A stretch of 7,305 nt of DNA from Bacteroidota bacterium (GTDB lineage: Bacteria > Bacteroidota > Bacteroidia > Chitinophagales > Chitinophagaceae): the NCBI GenBank assembly GCA_018267795.1, contig JAFDXS010000111.1:1-7305 (forward strand), written 5' to 3'. Position numbers and translations under genes: made by a program. The notes below the pieces were generated by a model, which was given only the letters and a program-made list of their open reading frames with translations, had not been told where the DNA came from and did no database searches. Below, piece after piece: positions 5,727-7,305 of this stretch. Each line of letters opens with the position of its first letter. Position 1 is the stretch's first letter.

Positions 5727-7305
5727 TTGAAGAAAATCTTTCCATTTTTAAGATCGGTAGTAAGCGACTTTATTCCAAAGATTATTATACTATGGATTTT
5801 ATTTATACTGCTTCGTGTACTGGAGCTTGTTTATAATAGCAGTTCGCATGGGGTACCACAACATTTGTTTACCATTGCGCTTTATGCTTTGCTAAATGAT
5901 ATTGTTTTCTTAGCGTTCTTAAGCCCCTACTTGCTGCTTATTTATTTTCTTCTATACATGGCAGGGAGGCGAGTAGCGAATATTGGCTTTACAGTAGTGG
6001 CTACCATCCTTTGTCTTATACAGGCAGCCTTAGTTCAGTATTTCTCTACAACGCTTGTGCCATTGGGCGGCGATCTTTGGCAATATTCAATGGCAGATAT
6101 AAAGCAAACCATGGGCGCCGCCGGCGGTGTTCCCGTTTCAGCAATTATTATATTCATTGTGCTTATAGCTGCCTGCATATTTTTGTTCTCTGTTTTGTCT
6201 AACCGTATTAAGTTAAGAGCGGGCATATCATTGGCTTTGTTGGCCATATTACTGATCATGGCGTTTGCAAATAACGGACAGGCATCCCCAACGCTCACGG
6301 AATACAATAACAACCTGGCATTAGATAAATTATACTTTTTCTGCCAGGGCAGCATTGCACATTTTAAACCTAAGAATGAAGACCTGGATATTTATGCAGA
6401 TAGCTATATAGGCGATTATGAATTTGATGGGAAAGCGGACTCCTCGGTCATTACGTTTAAATATATTGATGAGGCTAACTATCCGTTCCTGCATAAAGAT
6501 GAAACACCCGATGTGTTGTCGGCATTTATAAAGACTACGAATACGAAGCCTAATATTGTAATACTGCTTGTGGAGGGCTTGGGAAGAGCATTTACCTGTG
6601 AAGGGGGCTACCTTGGCAACTTCACACCATTTGTCGATTCACTATCCCGCCATAGTCTTTATTGGGAGAATTTTCTGAGCGAAGGTGGTAGAACTTTTGC
6701 GGTGTTGCCGTCCGTATTAGGTTCTCTTCCTTTTGCAAAAAATGGCTTTTGCGAATTGGGCAACAACATGCCGAACCATCTGGGTTTGTTAAGCTTGTTG
6801 CGGCACAATGGTTATCATACAGCTTTTTATTATGGAGGTGATGCGCATTTCGATCTGATGGATATTTTCCTGAAGCATGGTGCTATAAACGAAATAAATG
6901 ACATACACACTTTCCCGGCCGGCTATGTAAAGATGCCGGGCAACAATGGCTTTACATGGGGGTATGGTGATAAAGAACTGTTCCGCAGATATTTTGAGAC
7001 AAAGCAAAATACTACCCAGCCATATCTTAGCGTGGTCCTTACTGTTTCTACGCATAATCCTTTCCTCATTAATGAACAGGATGTATATCTAAAACGCTTT
7101 GAACAGCGTATGAATGAGCTGAACTTTAATGATGCGCGCAAGCAGGATGCAAGAAATTATAAATACCAGTTTGCCAGTATTCTTTATACGGATGATGCTA
7201 TTAAAAGTTTCTTCCGGGAATATAGCAAGCGTAGCGACTTCAATAATACCATATTCATCGTTACAGGTGATCACAGGATGCCGGAAATACCAATGGCCAA
7301 TAAAA
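5727..7305 (+). CDS. LTA-synthase-like membrane phosphotransferase (sulfatase superfamily), 3' end outside window
   Basis: An uninterrupted frame of 526 codons runs to the right edge. It appears to begin at TTG 5727: an in-frame TAA (the glycosyltransferase stop) lies 12 bases before, and the first ATG (5958, residue 78) would remove two membrane helices. About five hydrophobic segments lie at roughly 16-36, 47-78, 84-106, 136-158 and 163-181, followed by an extracytoplasmic domain. That layout is that of LtaS, OpgB and related alkaline-phosphatase-superfamily enzymes. Active-site candidates are E283 in ILLVEGLGR (metal), T323 in GGRTFAVLPSVLGSLPF (catalytic nucleophile), H443 in TVSTHNPF, and D515-H516 in VTGDHR (metal). 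LtaS has about 650 residues, so roughly 100 are probably missing. Family enzymes transfer phosphoglycerol or phosphoethanolamine from a phospholipid to a glycan or lipid. Bacteroidota are not known for true lipoteichoic acid, so the acceptor is probably the neighbouring synthase's glycan or an envelope lipid (inference). Confidence 0.88.
   Translation, partial: MKKIFPFLRSVVSDFIPKIIILWILFILLRVLELVYNSSSHGVPQHLFTIALYALLNDIVFLAFLSPYLLLIYFLLYMAGRRVANIGFTVVATILCLIQAALVQYFSTTLVPLGGDLWQYSMADIKQTMGAAGGVPVSAIIIFIVLIAACIFLFSVLSNRIKLRAGISLALLAILLIMAFANNGQASPTLTEYNNNLALDKLYFFCQGSIAHFKPKNEDLDIYADSYIGDYEFDGKADSSVITFKYIDEANYPFLHKDETPDVLSAFIKTTNTKPNIVILLVEGLGRAFTCEGGYLGNFTPFVDSLSRHSLYWENFLSEGGRTFAVLPSVLGSLPFAKNGFCELGNNMPNHLGLLSLLRHNGYHTAFYYGGDAHFDLMDIFLKHGAINEINDIHTFPAGYVKMPGNNGFTWGYGDKELFRRYFETKQNTTQPYLSVVLTVSTHNPFLINEQDVYLKRFEQRMNELNFNDARKQDARNYKYQFASILYTDDAIKSFFREYSKRSDFNNTIFIVTGDHRMPEIPMANK

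Noticed and set aside
5609..5836. Small + strand frame bridging the glycosyltransferase end and the next gene
   Set aside because: It overlaps both real genes in another frame and its product has no pattern of a real protein.
6035..6355. Minus-strand and alternative + strand frames (such as 6011-6202, 6789-7055, 7089-7274) over the last gene
   Set aside because: They are shadows of the continuous LtaS-like frame, which carries membrane helices and active-site motifs across the same bases.

Overview
The window looks like chromosomal DNA of a Bacteroidota bacterium, most plausibly of the Chitinophagia/Sphingobacteriia type. The evidence is a TonB-dependent receptor of the Bacteroidota beta-barrel type, a lipoprotein with a CKKSS-type mature end, moderately AT-rich coding sequence, A-rich leaders instead of Shine-Dalgarno sites, and a TAnnTTTG-type -7 promoter element. 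The genus cannot be fixed from this sequence. All genes lie on the + strand.

Left block (2-2664): the C-terminal part of a TonB-dependent outer-membrane receptor runs in from the left edge. After 38 bases comes a complete 473-residue lipoprotein with a right-handed beta-helix. A strong bidirectional-looking hairpin terminator (2631-2664) closes this block. The pair is probably one outer-membrane uptake or surface-binding unit. It has no SusD-like partner in view, and its ligand cannot be read from the sequence.

Right block (about 2738-7305): behind a candidate promoter and a short leader dyad sits a tight four-gene operon. In order it encodes a stand-alone receiver-domain response regulator, a membrane-anchored HEAT-repeat-like protein (GTG start), a processive-type family 2 glycosyltransferase with N- and C-terminal membrane segments (its ATG overlaps the upstream stop as ATGA), and an LTA-synthase/phosphoglycerol-transferase-like membrane enzyme of the alkaline phosphatase/sulfatase superfamily. 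The last gene begins with TTG at 5727 and is cut by the right edge.

The working interpretation, which is inference, is a phospho-signalled envelope glycan system. The receiver and HEAT protein would control a membrane polysaccharide synthase, and the last enzyme would decorate the product (or a lipid) with a phospho-substituent such as phosphoglycerol or phosphoethanolamine. Precedents for this logic are OpgB on osmoregulated glucans and BcsG on cellulose. The most notable non-coding structure is a perfect 10-bp dyad that fills the start of the gap between the receiver and HEAT genes. No tRNA, rRNA, CRISPR array or insertion sequence was seen. No gene-free stretch exceeds 300 bases; the longest is the 181-base gap that holds the terminator, promoter candidate and leader dyad.
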